Translations under genes and position numbers: made by a program
Shown: positions 45,964-57,923 of the stretch, one piece after another
Position numbering within the stretch: the first letter of the stretch is position 1
Layout: the number at the start of each line of letters is the position of its first letter
NCBI GenBank assembly: GCA_932521035.1
Contig: OW051494.1
Span: 7,054,001-7,118,000 of the forward strand
Origin: Oscheius dolichura
Lineage: Eukaryota; Nematoda; Chromadorea; Rhabditida; Rhabditidae
Direction of reading: 5' to 3'
Length of the DNA: 64,000 bases
Notes under the pieces: model-generated
What the model saw: only the letters and a program-made list of their open reading frames with translations
What the model was told of the DNA's origin: nothing
Databases searched by the model: none

Positions 45964-48312
45964 CTAGACCATCTGGATGTCCTTGTTCACAATGTAGAAC
46001 TGGTCCTTCCGGCCGAACATGCCCACCAGCACCGCCGCGTTCTCAATGATAATGTTGAACGGGATGGTCAGCATGGCCCCCGTCATATACAGCACCAACT
46101 TAAAGAGACTATTCCTGAAATGGGAGAGGTGGCTGACGAGGAGGAGGTGGAGGACGAACCTATACTTGTGGGAGAAAGACTTGACCACGCCGAAGATGTA
46201 CATGTAGAGGTTGACGGCGCCGACGAAAGACAGGGCAAAGTCGAAGGGAAGACACCTCGGCAGGGGGAACAGTGGGCAGAGGAATACCTAGAGACGGGGT
46301 AAGGGGGAGGAGGAGGATGGGGAGTACCTGTAGAGAAGTGAAGGGCATAGTGGCCCAGGCGTAGAGCGACAGGGCCAGGAGGGCCTTGTGGGCGATGGCG
46401 ATCCGGGGCGAGTGCACGGTCAGCAGGATGCCTTGCAGCCATCTCTTCCTCTGCTGGAGGAAGTCCCACATCGTGAAGGGGCTCTTTTCGTGCATTTCAC
46501 CTGAAATCGACATTTTGGAATGGAGGTCAAAAGAGCGCTAGTAATCGAAAAGCGATTATGTCTCTGGAAAAACTAGTCCGACTGTTCATCGGGAATAAAG
46601 AGAGAGTAAAATAGACGAACCCTCGATGAAGTCAAAAGTGTATCCGTGTGCCATGGCGACCATGGAGAAGAAGCAGTCCTCGGCGATGCTGCCCTCCATT
46701 CCGTGGTCGTAGGAGACTCTCCTCTCGGCTGCCAGCTGTGTCACCACGAACGAGCCCTTCCATCCGAAGAGCGGCTTGTGGAACATTTTAAACTGTAGCC
46801 GCAGTTTGCCCATGTCATCGGCGACCCGGAAGGAGTCGGACAGCGTCGTCAGCCAGTTGACAATCTCCCCGTTGGCATAGGTGATGACTCCCTGGCCGAA
46901 TTGATGTTTTCCATCCTCGCAAAAGTTCAAGATTCCACAGATGGCATTGTGCGTCAGCAGGGTCTCCTCATCCAGGTGAACGATCCAGTCGTTGTCCTGG
47001 AGGATGTTGACGTCGTCCTCCAGGCAGTACTGTAGGGCACGGGCCTTGAACTTGGCACCACTCTTGGTACGGTACGACGTCGGCACCACCACCTCGCGGA
47101 CGCGCAGCTGCTGGGTCAAGTTGATGGCTCTGTCCGTTACGACCTCGAAGATGAAGTTCTCCATCCCCGCGTCGTAACACGTCTTCATATTCAGGGCGAT
47201 GTTCTCCTGAAACACGTCTGCCGTCATTTTCATCTTTCTCTCTTTAAGTGGTGAAGCCCCATTGACAAAAGACAACAAGCACATGAGAGAAGGTGGGAAT
47301 ATTCTACGCGAACTGACGAGGGGGGGAACGGCCTCGGCCATATTTCATTGAGCCACGTGGAGATGGTCTCCTGGGGTGATTCGGCCAGCCAGGAACCTCG
47401 GCCAAACACATGAATTTGCAAAAGGGGCGAGGGTCCCATCATTAAAAATCAACCTCCTCCCGCCGCTGACGAGTAAAAATCACCCGTTTCGCAATAGACA
47501 GCGGGCAGGTGCAAATCTCTCCCCATATAAACCAGGGTTCCCCTTTTTTCTTTCGAGAATTAATCACGAATATATGGCGAAATATGACTGTGATTGGTGA
47601 CGTCGGCGGAAAATGAATAAAACGAAAGAAAGGCACTTACCTTGACGAGTAGAGGAAAGTCTCCTTTAGTCACGACACGGAAGCAGACAAACGGCGACAA
47701 CAGGGGGGCTGCCTTCAGATGGACCTGGATATTTACGTATTAGATATTTTGTGAGATATTGTACCTTTTCTCGGAATGCATTGAACAAGACGAGGCCTAG
47801 AAGGTTACACAGACACTGGGGCAACACCAGGAGGGCAGTAAACCGCAACACATACAGAAATGTCGACCAAACGTAGCCATATCTGCAAGGAGGAGGATGA
47901 GATCTAATGGGTCTCGAGGGGAAAGAAAAAGAGAAATATTTAATTATAAAAGGCTATTTTTGTGTGGTATTGCCATGCTGGGATGAGTAGGCCGTTCTCA
48001 TTTGCATTCAAAGGACCGTCGTCTTTCTATTCCCATCATGCCGGCCGTGAGCAATGCTCTCCCCAAAAAAACAATATTTTTACTGGCTTTTGGAACCTTC
48101 TCCGTCATTCTAACGGAAGATACTGTCAGTAGATAATTGGATTAGCCGGGTAACAGAGTTCAAAAAGGAAGAAAAGAGAAGATAACTCACGCTTCAACGG
48201 CACTTTTCGGCTTGAGGGCGCTGCTGTCGAAGACTCCGCAGAAGTAGGCGAAGCCGACTACCCAGAGCAGGAGAAACGCACAATGTAAGGCATGTTTGGT
48301 CTCACAGTTCAT
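45964..48312 (-). CDS. bre-3: BRE-3 / Egghead beta-1,4-mannosyltransferase
   Basis: It adds mannose to glucosylceramide, the second step of arthro-series glycosphingolipid synthesis; in C. elegans its loss gives resistance to Bt crystal toxin. The chain matches Drosophila Egghead from end to end: MNCETKHALHC, membrane helices, FIFEVVTDRAINL, VVPTSYRTKSGAKFKARALQ, NDWIVHLDEETLLT (the D-x-E catalytic region), FGQGVITYANGEIVNWLTTL, DDMGKLRLQFKMFHKPLFGW, AEDCFFSM, QQRKRWLQGILLT (QxxRW motif) and C-terminal membrane helices ending FYIVNKDIQMV. The start is supported by the match and by a TTTTCAG acceptor at 48323-48324. Introns range from about 40 to over 250 nt. It acts in the Golgi/ER membrane. 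Confidence 0.95.
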
Positions 48313-49504
48313 TACCTCTAGGCCTGAAAATGGAAGGTTACGGTAAGAGAGATTAAGAAGAGGAAGAGGAGGACGGGGGACGGGGGCAAGGGGAAGGCTT
48401 TACAGCCAACCGACTGACTGAACAGGCACAACCCGAAAGAAGCGCTGATTCAGTTCCCCCCTCAGTGTAGAGAAAAGCGCAGAGAGAGAGAGAAAAGAAC
48501 GGGGGGACGATTCAACGAAAAATGAAAAAGAGCGATGAATAGTGGACGACGAGAGGAGGAGACACAGGAGAGAAGAAGCTGCTGCTTGGATACGCCACGG
48601 CCATGGGAAGGGAAAGCGGGGAGGACACGGAAGGAGAGGACAGCCGGCTTGGGTCAACTGGGGATTTAAACAGTGGCCTTGGCCAGGAGAGTAGGAGGAG
48701 GCTCGGCCTCTCACCGGGCTACATTTCCATCCCTCATTTCTCTAATTATAAGGAGGGCACCTTAGACCACCTCAGAGACAGGGAGGACAACAGGGCCGCC
48801 ATCTGTTAGGGAATAAACAATGGTGGGGCAAGGGGAGGAGGAAGCATTTCCAGGGACGTCTCCTTTTTGACACGTAGGTAAAAGAATCTCAGCCCAATTA
48901 GGTTTCTTCTGAGAGCACAAAAAGGAGCAGAATGAGAAGCCTCATTTTGACCTGTGGGTGAACGGAGGCAGTCGGGGCGCACAGTGGCTGTTGAAATGAG
49001 TCAGCTGGACGACGCCAGCCGTCCGGCGGGGTCCCAATTCGAACGGGAGGACGGTTTGTTACAGAGGGACACAAGTTGATTATTTGGATTCTTGGGGTTT
49101 CAAATGTTTCTCGGAGAAGAATTTGATAAGGGAGACTGGTATACGGGTTGTTTTTGAAAAGGCGCTGTTGACCTTCTGTCAGCCGATGGCTTTCTGGTAA
49201 GGCGCCAAAAGAGGCGCGGCCTCTCCCTTTAATTTCCTCGTTTATTCCGTTGCCGGGAAGCGAAAAATGCAAAAGAAAGGTGAGATTAATTAGTGATCGA
49301 CGGGGTGGACGAGGAAGAGGGATTCCCCGTCTCCCTCTGAGTCAGAGGCATCCCGTGCTGGAGTAAACTTGTTTTGTGATCGGGGTGAAGTGTTAAAAGA
49401 TGCGCAGTTTATCACACGGGGTAAAACGGTGGCCACTATTGATTTAAATGGAATTTGTGGAAAGTCGTGGAGAAGTAGCAAAGTAAAAATGGTTACCTCA
49501 AACT

Positions 49505-49622
49505 AGCTGGATGTCGAGTAGGCCGAGATCGGGTACTGCCAACCGGTCCTTGGGGTCCCAATGAGAAGGATAGGCGGTGAATGGCCCAAATGGTCGGATT
49601 TTGGGATTGGCCGAAGCCGATT
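49505..49622. repeat. Dispersed repeat, copy 2 (related to 18.3 kb)
   Basis: The reverse complement shares ordered words (CCATTTGGG..CCA, CACCGCCT, GACCGGTTGGCAGT) with 18290-18450. Ends are not defined. Confidence 0.35.
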
Positions 49623-50000
49623 AAAATATACTAAAAATTGTCTAATATTTTAATCCGAGAGAACAAGAAAAAGAAGGAGAAGGAGAGAGGACGAGAAAGG
49701 ACGAGAGGGGAGGACAATAGAGGAGGAACCAGTTGAATCACGCGGGGTAATTTAACATAAAAGAATTTAAAACAGGAAGAGAGACGAGGAGGAGGATGTA
49801 CAAATTTCAATCTCTCTTCTTTCCAATTAGAAATTTCAGGCGCGTAGAAGCTGTTCAAACGGATGACGGCGGGAGGGGGAGGCGGCTGTATTGTGCGACA
49901 GAGACACGCTATACATATATCTATCAATACTTCGGCCTGTCTCCTCGTGTGGGAATATTTTCTAGCCATTTTGGGGCAATAAAATTGGGGATGATTCACA

Positions 50001-50024
50001 GAGAGAGAGAGAGAGAGGGAGAGA
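50001..50024. repeat. GA microsatellite
   Basis: A run of GA dinucleotides with one interruption, in non-coding DNA. Confidence 0.85.
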
Positions 50025-53000
50025 TTTCCCAGGGACAATTGACTGTGCGTAGCCGTTTGATCCTCCATTGCCGGCAGACAGACATGGAGGAGGACAACAC
50101 GCCGAATCGAGCAGTGTTTGTAGCGGGTATTTTCGATGGCCGGGGCATTTTGCCCGAATTATAAGAGACACTCGAAAACAGCCTCAATTTGATCAGAGAG
50201 GAGAGGGCATTTCAGTAAAAACCAGGGGTGGGGGCAGTCGCGGTCTCCCCCATCCCGTTTGACCTTGAGCCCCGCGGCCACAGCTGAGATCGGCATCGGC
50301 TACGGCCGTAACCGCAGAAGCCGCAGCCGGTGATCTCTCTATTTCTCTTTTGCTGGCAGGGACAGGAAGGGGGCAAACGAAGTGAGAGAGGGAGGATGTC
50401 TGTATGTTTAGATATAATCCGGCCATTTGTTGATTAGCTGCTGATTGGTTATGGAAAGGAGTGAATAGCAAATTATACCACAACTTTGAATGATCACCGA
50501 TCGTGTCCGACCGACTGGTCTAGATCTCTTGATTCCTACTGGAAAAGGAACAAAAGCAGAGGAGAGGAGAGACGATTTATGGGAATGATTTCGGCAAAGA
50601 GAGAGACGAAATGAAAAAGACTTGTTGCCCGGGAATTTCAGGGTCGGAGGGGGCTAGAAGGGGAGACGGAGAGGCCGAAGAGAATTGTAGCTTTTATCAA
50701 GAGGGAGAAACATTGGGCTGGAGTGGAATTTGTGGTCGAGTCAGTCAAAAAGAAATGAGAGACAGATGTTCGACAAGGGAAAAAAGCGGCAGAAGTGAGG
50801 ACGGAGACACCTGCACTCGGTCATTTCAGCCGACTTTTTCGAGGTGCTCCGGGAGGGAGGACGGGCAGAGGCGGAAGGAATCTGTGATGCCACAACAGGT
50901 CATACAATCGGCCGAGGAGGACGCTGAATGGACCAGCGGCAGGGGAGAAAGTTATCCCGTCAATATGACGAATTGTATCGAATAAAGAAGTCTAATCCGC
51001 CCCGAGAAAAACAGGCCACCCCCTGGCCGGGTGTTGTTGAGGTCGAGGTCTGTGACTGTTTGCTTGAGGAGGAAGTGGTCAGAACTGTTTGAGGCTGTCA
51101 CTCACCCGGCAAAACACCTCTGCTCCGTTTAAAGAGGATTGGAAAAGGGGCAGTTAAAATAACAATCAGAGATGGAGGAGGAGGACGCGGGCAGACAGAG
51201 TTCTGGAACCCCTCTTCTTTTTTCTGATGCGGTACCCCAGAGGAGATGAGGAGACCGAACAATAGTGTCCATCTGCTCATAAATTAACAAGGATTTCCTC
51301 TCGGCAGATGACTGGGGATGCGGAGGGGTCTGGGGCCAACCGTCTGCTTTTCCCCTATTTCCGAGGGGAGAAAACAAACACAACTGGGGGAGGAGAGCTA
51401 ATCGCAAGAGATTCCCGAATGGAAGCCGTGGAAATCCATTGGATAAGCGAGGGGGCTCTGCTCACGGGGATTAAGGCCATTTGGGGTCCTAATTACGGAG
51501 CCACCTCCTTTTCCTTCGCCGTTTTTCCAGGTCTTCTCCAAGGTTTCCCAATAAGACGCGAAGTCCAGCAACCCAATAACGACAGGAAACCACTCTGATC
51601 AGAGAAGACTTGGGTTATATACAACAGAATGGGTTGACTCAATAGGCAGGGGGCGACAAGAGGGCCCTGGTACAGGAGGTGAGACACCTCGGCCGTGTCA
51701 TTACTGGCCTTTCCAAACCACTCAAAGAGAGCTGATCCATTAGGGGTGTAAACCAGGGGACACATTTGAAAAAGAACCTATCTATCACAGGAAGCATAGT
51801 CAGCCAGCTCGGGAGGGAAAGTACAGGCGAGGGATTAGGAAATGGCAAGTAGCCCACAGAGGGCACCGCGTGTTGACGGCGTCTAGTATAGGTAGAGTAC
51901 AAGTTGACGGTGGTGTCATTTCCACAAAAAGGTCAAAAGTTTATCCTATCCTTCTCCCGGGTAAACAGTCAACACAGTAACCTCTCTCCCTTTTCCGAAA
52001 ACAGGCCCCTTTAATCCACTCGGGGAACCGAGCCAAATGACGTGTCTGTATGGAAAAGGCAATGGGATGATCGAGGGAGACGGAAATCGATGTGCAAAGC
52101 GTAAATAATCAATCAACTGCGGGACTGGGGCTCCCGCTTGATCCCCATCTGTGACTAACACTTGGAATACGAGGTGAGAAGTATGCGGACAGGGAGAGAG
52201 AGACTGATACCCGGGCAGGGAGGTGGACACGCCTAAAAAACAATAACACGGGAGGAGGAAAGTGTGAAGGTAAATACCCCGGGAGGAGGAGGAGGACAAA
52301 GGCCGACCGGATGACACCCCCTCGAAAAGTAATGAGATGATAGCCGAAGAAGAAAGGGAGCAATCTCTCCGCGGTGTGTGTGTCTGTGTGTGAAAATGAA
52401 ACGTGATCCGTCTCCCCGAGCTTCGTGCACTTGTACCGGAGAGGAGTAGGATGGACGAGGTGACCCCGGAGGAGGAGAGAGAGAATTGACAGAAGCGACA
52501 GATGGCACGCGCGGCAAGAGGTCGACGGGCATGCAAGATTCAAAAACGAGTGAGTGAGAGACATAACAACTGTTTCCGGTCGGGGGGCCGGGTGCACTCC
52601 CTCCCTCGTCCTGTGAATGGCGACCTCGCCGGATTAACTGCAATTATTCCAGCCGTTCTTCCGTCTTTACTCTCTCCCGGGAGATTTTTACTTTATGGGA
52701 AACCGTGTGTTTATTAGAGAGAAAAGTGAGAAGGACGGGGGCTCGGGCTTGGTCAAGAGCCGAAAGGGTCTGCAAAAAGAGACACGCGCACCCACGAGCC
52801 CGTTCCTTTTGAGGAATACTTCCGCTTTGGGAAAAAAAGGAAAAATTCTATAGAAAAGAGCGAACCGAGCAGGAAATGGGCTGTAGAGAGGACGGAAATG
52901 GGCAGGGGGGAAGAAGCCGTTCGCATTCCGGGGACACTCGAAGGTACTGCGAGGGAGAGGAGGTTGTTTATTGTGGTCAAGGAGTAAACAGAGGCGGAGA

Positions 53001-53801
53001 GCGCAGAGATGCCGGGGTGAGCACGGGCGAGGCAGCCCGGCTGCTGCTGTGCTGGCTCCATTTCAAGCGGCAAAAAATGCGTCCTCCACCCATTCCTTAT
53101 TGACCTGGTCGACCCTCTCCCAGACGAGGGTGTGTAATGGCTCCGGCTTCAGATTATTAGCCCTCCGTAAGTGTTACAAATCCCCCCAATTGGCACTAAT
53201 TTGAATCTAATAATTCAGAGTGATCAAAAACCAGCTGATAATTGGATAAATGGCGTGAGACGATGAACAAAACTTTCGTGCGCCCAAGGGGAGAGGATCA
53301 GTTGGAGGAGGAGAAGAAGAGGCACACTTTAAAGAGACGGACGAAAGTGGAGAAAACAACTGGTGATTGTGGGGGAAGGGGGACAGTAAAGAGACTGACG
53401 AGAGAAAGGGAGAAAGACAACGGAAACCATGTTTAGGGGGCCAACCGGTTTCCCGGGGGCAGGATAGGCACTGTTAAAAACAGAAAGCGTAGCCAAGGCA
53501 ACGATGGATTAACAGACGTCAGAAGGACAGCTGGATGGCCGACGAGGAACTCCAATTCGAAAAAGGACAGACATCCCCTTTTAGAACTCCATTTTGGGAG
53601 CAGTTGAGACGTTACCTGTTGACCTGTTGAGACGAGACAGGATATCAGTCACCCGGCCTGTTGTCGAGCTGGCCATTTCATTTGGCAGCTTCTCATCTGA
53701 ATGGCTGCTTTTTCATTATCTGAATTGGTACCGATTGCTGCTTACTGTAACTCTGGATATTTCAGTCGACGACTACTGCTACCGAAATAGACGAGTGGAA
53801 G

Positions 53802-55543
53802 ATGCCGGCTGTGCGCGCACTATTGTCCATTGACGACCGGGCCATCCTCGGCCGCGGCATCCACTGCAACACGGAGCACTTCGCCTACGAGGACTTCATC
53901 TTCTCCATCAACTATCAAAATCGTGTACGTTTTGCTTGTTTTTGAACAGTTATTACAGTAAGCCTTCAGGAAGCTCAAGTAGGGCAGGTGGCACAGCTAG
54001 TGCTGTCGGTGGCTCCCCAGATCCCGGCCGAGTACAACCTTCTCTACCAGTTGAGAGTCCGCGTGGGACAGGAGAATGCCCATAACACGGAGGTGGTCGA
54101 CAGACACATGGTGGAGTTCCAGCCTCACGGAAGCCCGCTGGCTATCGCCATCCCGGACGAGCGCGTCCGTTTTGTTAAACTGGAGATGCGGACAGTCAAC
54201 AAGCTCTTCCTACCCCACCCGCTGTTCCATGAGGGAGATGTGACCATCCTCTTCGCCGACGGGAACAAGATGCGCACGTGGAGGGCTCTCCTGATCCTGG
54301 CCTCGCCTTATATGGCACAGACACTCGCCAATTCCCAATATGACACGGCCTTCTTTGACCAGTTCCCGCAGGACGCCGTGAAGGAGCTCCTCCTCCACTT
54401 GTACCTGCCTCGCCGTTCTGTCAACCGGGAGTTTGTCACTCTGGCCAAGGCGGCCGTCAGCTACGACTTCAAGACCATCATCTACAAGCTAGGCAAGACT
54501 CTCGTCGACACCAGCGACCGTAGTGTGGGCCCTCCTTTCTTTATTTTCTACTAGAAATTATTCAGTTGAGCATGGAGGAGAAGTGGCAGCTAGCATTGAA
54601 GACGGAACTGGTCGATGCGTTCCAAGAATTGATCCGCGAGGCGATAGTCAGCGGCTACTGGGACCAGAAGCTACAAGAGGGATGGAACGCGGTGCAGTAC
54701 TTCTCCTCGGCCGTCTACGACATGTATGTCCGGCCGGTGGTGTCTGCCGTCCGTCCAAATGACGCCACATCTCCCCGGTTCCTGTCCAATCCCTGGGTCC
54801 ACCCCGACTACTTCCAACCATGCTCTCGTCACAAAGTGCAGCTCTTCTTCCGCGGGACACCGTTCTACGTGAACAGAGGCGTACTCCAGCAGCAGGGATT
54901 GCAAGCCTTCCGGCCGGAAGTGGACGGCTCGCTGACGGCCATCTTCACCAAGGAGATGGAAGTGATCTGTGGAAAGACGAAGGTCGTGCCCGGGGTTGTG
55001 CTGATCGCCCTGTTGAACTCTCTCCACCCCGGAGGCCCACCGGTCGAGGCCCAGTACCTCCGCGGAGCCATTGCCTTTGCAGCAACGCACAGGTGGACCG
55101 TGGTCAAGGAGGAGCTGGAACAGCGTCTGCTCTTGGAGCCGCCCCAGACCGCACAGCACTTCCTGCAGCAGATAATGTTCGCCGAAAGATTCCACCTCCA
55201 GAATATGCTGCGCTCGTGTTTCTTCCGTGCTGAGGGAGCCTTCAACGGCTTCACCACCCAGCTGGCCAAGGACGGATTCGACGGCGTCTCGCATGCGACG
55301 AAGAATACCCTCGTGGACAGGCTCTGCGCCGGATGGGCCATCTACCCGAAGATTGTCAACAAACTGACGGTTCGAAAGGGCACGGAGCAGATGGAGAGGG
55401 AGGTGACCCTGGAGAAGGGCGGCCCGGCCGACACGGACCAGGACGCGCTCACGATGGCCGAGGTGCTCTCCGACTATGTCTACGGACCGTTGGCCGAGTT
55501 CCACAAAGAAGAAGGAGAACTGCCAGAAGAGATGCCAATCTAA
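53802..55543 (+). CDS. Protein with BTB/POZ domain and second BTB-like region (553 aa)
   Basis: Three exons (53802-53924, 53970-54519, 54555-55543) join in phase. An N-terminal beta-sandwich (FIFSINYQN.., LLYQLRVRVGQENAHN) precedes a BTB/POZ domain (EGDVTILFADGNKMRTWRAL, ASPYMAQTL, VKELLLHLYLP, FVTLAKAAVSYDF). The second half repeats the plan in more diverged form (HKVQLFFRGTPFYVNRGVL, VVPGVVLIALLNSLHPGGP, AIAFAATHRWTVVKEELE). The order resembles nematode MATH-BTB proteins, which can act as CUL-3 substrate adaptors, but the N-terminal part is not a clear MATH domain. The splice acceptor at 53764 lies 37 nt before the start. The second exon must resume at 54555 to keep frame. Confidence 0.85.
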
Positions 55544-55588
55544 TTGTCTATACCCATAAATGTTTTTTATTTTCACTCTTTCTCGTTG

Positions 55589-56366
55589 TTAGACAGGGGT
55601 CAGGGCACCGATCGTCCGTTCCATTATGGTCCCGTCCTCGAATCGGACCTTTTGTGTACTTGTCAAGGGGATCTCCTTAGCCCTCTGCTCTGCCCTCCTT
55701 ATGATCTTCCAGTATCTGTAGAGAATGATGGTCGTCACAAAGCGGCCGATGAACCAGAGGAGGAGGAGAGAACCAAAGACTGCTCCAAACACCCTCGCTG
55801 AAAGAGACCGAATGACCAGGAGGATGAATCGCGAACCGTTAAATTCCCGTCCTTTGTAATTGATGAGTTTGCCATCCAAGGCGGTCGGGAAGACGGCCAT
55901 GGCAAAGAAGCCTAGTGATAAGGCCAGGTCCCAAACGAGAGTCAAACACTGGAACAAGAACAGCTGGAAGGAGAGAAATGGGGAACTGACCAGGAAGACC
56001 AAATGGGACTGGAGTAACTTAGGACGACGCTTGCTGACCGCGACCATGACGATGACCACCTGGACCGTGAGGATGAACAGGTTCACACTGATCACTATTA
56101 TACTCCCTGAAGGGTGTATTCCTTGAAAACATCAATATAAATGAACTCACATGCTTCTCGGTGATTTATACAGGCAAATATCAAGACTATCAAATAATAG
56201 AACCAGTAGCCGATCTCCATCACCCCGACGATCAAGGAGGCCCCCTAAAATGATTCTGTTTTCATCCGGGCAGAGGGTACCGTACCCTATAGGTCAATTT
56301 TCCACAACAGGGCCTCTTCTCCTCTTCGAATTCCGCTACAATTATTGGATCTCCGAAAGTTGTCAT
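55589..56366 (-). CDS. LAPTM-like four-helix membrane protein
   Basis: Three exons join in phase. The order is a short acidic start (MTTFGDPIIVAEFEEEKR), a CCGKLTYRGAS turn, four hydrophobic segments (IGYWFYYLIVLIFACI, IIVISVNLFILTVQVVIVMV, LFLFQCLTLVWDLALSLGFF, VFGAVFGSLLLLWFIGRF) and a cytosolic tail with YRYWKIIRRAEQR. The N-terminal CC motif, four helices and YRY after the last helix are like the LAPTM4/5 endolysosomal family. No PPxY motif is visible in the tail. A TCTTCCAG acceptor lies 6 nt before the start. It sits about 280 nt downstream of the coiled-coil/LC8 gene on the same strand, a spacing usual in nematode operons. Confidence 0.7.
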
Positions 56367-56652
56367 GATAATCTGGAAGATTTAGGGTCTAGAAAGGGGA
56401 GTAAAAAGAGGAAAATGGGCAAAAATGGGGAAATATGAGCAGAGATAGGAGAATGCCGGGGTATTTTGGTATTTTGGAGAATCTTTGAAGAAATAAACTG
56501 GGCGCTATAATCGGAGCAGTCGGCCCGAGTTTGAATTTATCAATGTGTGTCTATTGATAAGGGGCGAAGAGGACGAGGGGACACCCCCGGAAACAAGAGC
56601 CGCGACTGGCTGACTCATGACAGATTTATTCTCTTTTCTCGGTAATTGCTGG

Positions 56653-57923
56653 TTAATATCTGAAGAGGAGGAACTCGTAGTTGCCCAGCTTGAAGAGGAT
56701 GTAGCAGTTGTTGTTGTGCTGGACGAGGCAACCGTGGCCGTCGGAACGGAAGAGGATCGCCTGAAGAGGAGGATGAGGTGGAGAGAAGACATCAGGAGTA
56801 CCTGCCAGTGGGTGCCGTACAGCTCGTCGAAATACTTGCTGATGAAAGCAGCGGCTGCGTCTCCTCGAAGTCCTCTCGGCCCGAAGACGTCCTTCACCAC
56901 CTCCACGGCATATTTCTCCATCTCCGGGTGGAGATAGCTCTTGATAATTTCCATATTCTCCACAGTCGGCTGGTCTGTCAGATAGTTCTTGACCTCATTC
57001 TGAATAATCATAATAATCTTCTAAAATGGGGTGCTCACCTCGAGGAACTCGACCTTCTTCTGTTCTATGTGTAACTTCTTCGTCGTTTCCTTCAATTTCT
57101 CCTCCGAGTCGTGGTGATTCGTCGTCTTCTGGTTCAGCTGTCCTTTGAGTTCTTCCATCTTTACCATTAAATCGGCCAGAGTCTTGTTCTTTCTAAACAA
57201 ATCTTCTAGCAATTGAACCAGGTCCTACATCTCGTCCTCCTTCCTGAGTCTCTCCAGTTCCTCGTCCCGCCTGGCGTGTTCCTTTTCTGTCCCCTCATAG
57301 GTCTTCACCTTGGTCTCCAAGTCCTTGACCTTCTTGCCCAGTCGATTGTTCATCTTGTCCAATACTTCCACCTAACGTTGCCTTGTCACTAGAAATTAGA
57401 GGTGTACCTGTTCTGCTAGACTCTCGTTCTCTTCCTGGAGCTTGGCGAGGATCCTATTTCCAGAGCTGCCAGCGACGAGAAGAGGCTCTTTTTGTCCTTG
57501 AATTTGGATGGCCTGGCTGAATTGGGCGAAGCTCTGTTGCATTTCTTGGCTGTTTAGAACCATCTGAACATATTGTGATCAAGAGAGGAGGAGGTTACCT
57601 GGTTGGCTTCTTCCGCCGACGGCTGAATAGCGGCCTGATGTCGGGATCCTGTTGGATCCTGGGGAGATACGGACTCTGCACTGGACACGGCTGAAACTGG
57701 CCATCCTCCTCTCGGAGTCAAATGTACCGGATAGGATAGACTGGAGGGAGGCTTCCATTTCAGGGGAGATGACTGCCGGCGGCTGCTCTTTCTTTACTTC
57801 CGCCAATCCGCCATTTACAAAAGTAGCAAAGCTATTCGAACTCCTCGGCGCGGGAAGAGGATGAGAGGGCGGGGAAGTGCCTGAAAGAGGGGAATATTCA
57901 CCGGTTAGATAATTGAGAGCCAT
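56653..57923 (-). CDS. Coiled-coil protein with C-terminal dynein light chain (LC8-like) domain
   Basis: The Ser/Pro-rich N-terminus (SGTSPPSHPLPAP.., VKKEQPPAVISPEMEASL) leads to SQEMQQSFAQFSQAIQIQGQ. A long coiled coil follows (LAKLQEENESLAEQVEVLDKMNNRLGKK.., MVKMEELKGQLNQKTT..). The last ~90 residues fit the LC8 fold: MEKYAVEVVKDVFG, AAAFISKYFDELYGTHWQAI and NCYILFKLGNYEFLLFRY, compare LC8 ..[35 protein letters not shown]. A 36-nt intron (about 57.19-57.23 kb) removes an apparent in-frame TAG. Stop TAA at 56653; AATAAA at 56625-56630. The 5' end overlaps the stop of the FLYWCH gene in another frame, so the start is uncertain; trans-splicing at 57880 is another possibility. Confidence 0.7.

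Larger units (their letters stand above)
48324..53764. other. Non-coding stretch between bre-3 and the BTB gene
   Basis: About 5.4 kb without a believable exon series on either strand. It is purine-rich in many places (GGAGGA, GAGAGA), includes a GA microsatellite and one dispersed repeat copy at 49.5 kb, and must hold the promoters of the divergent bre-3 and BTB genes. Confidence 0.5.

Noticed and set aside
57190..57235. In-frame TAG in the coiled-coil/LC8 gene
   Set aside because: A 36-nt GT-AG intron removes it and leaves the coiled coil in frame, so no readthrough is needed.
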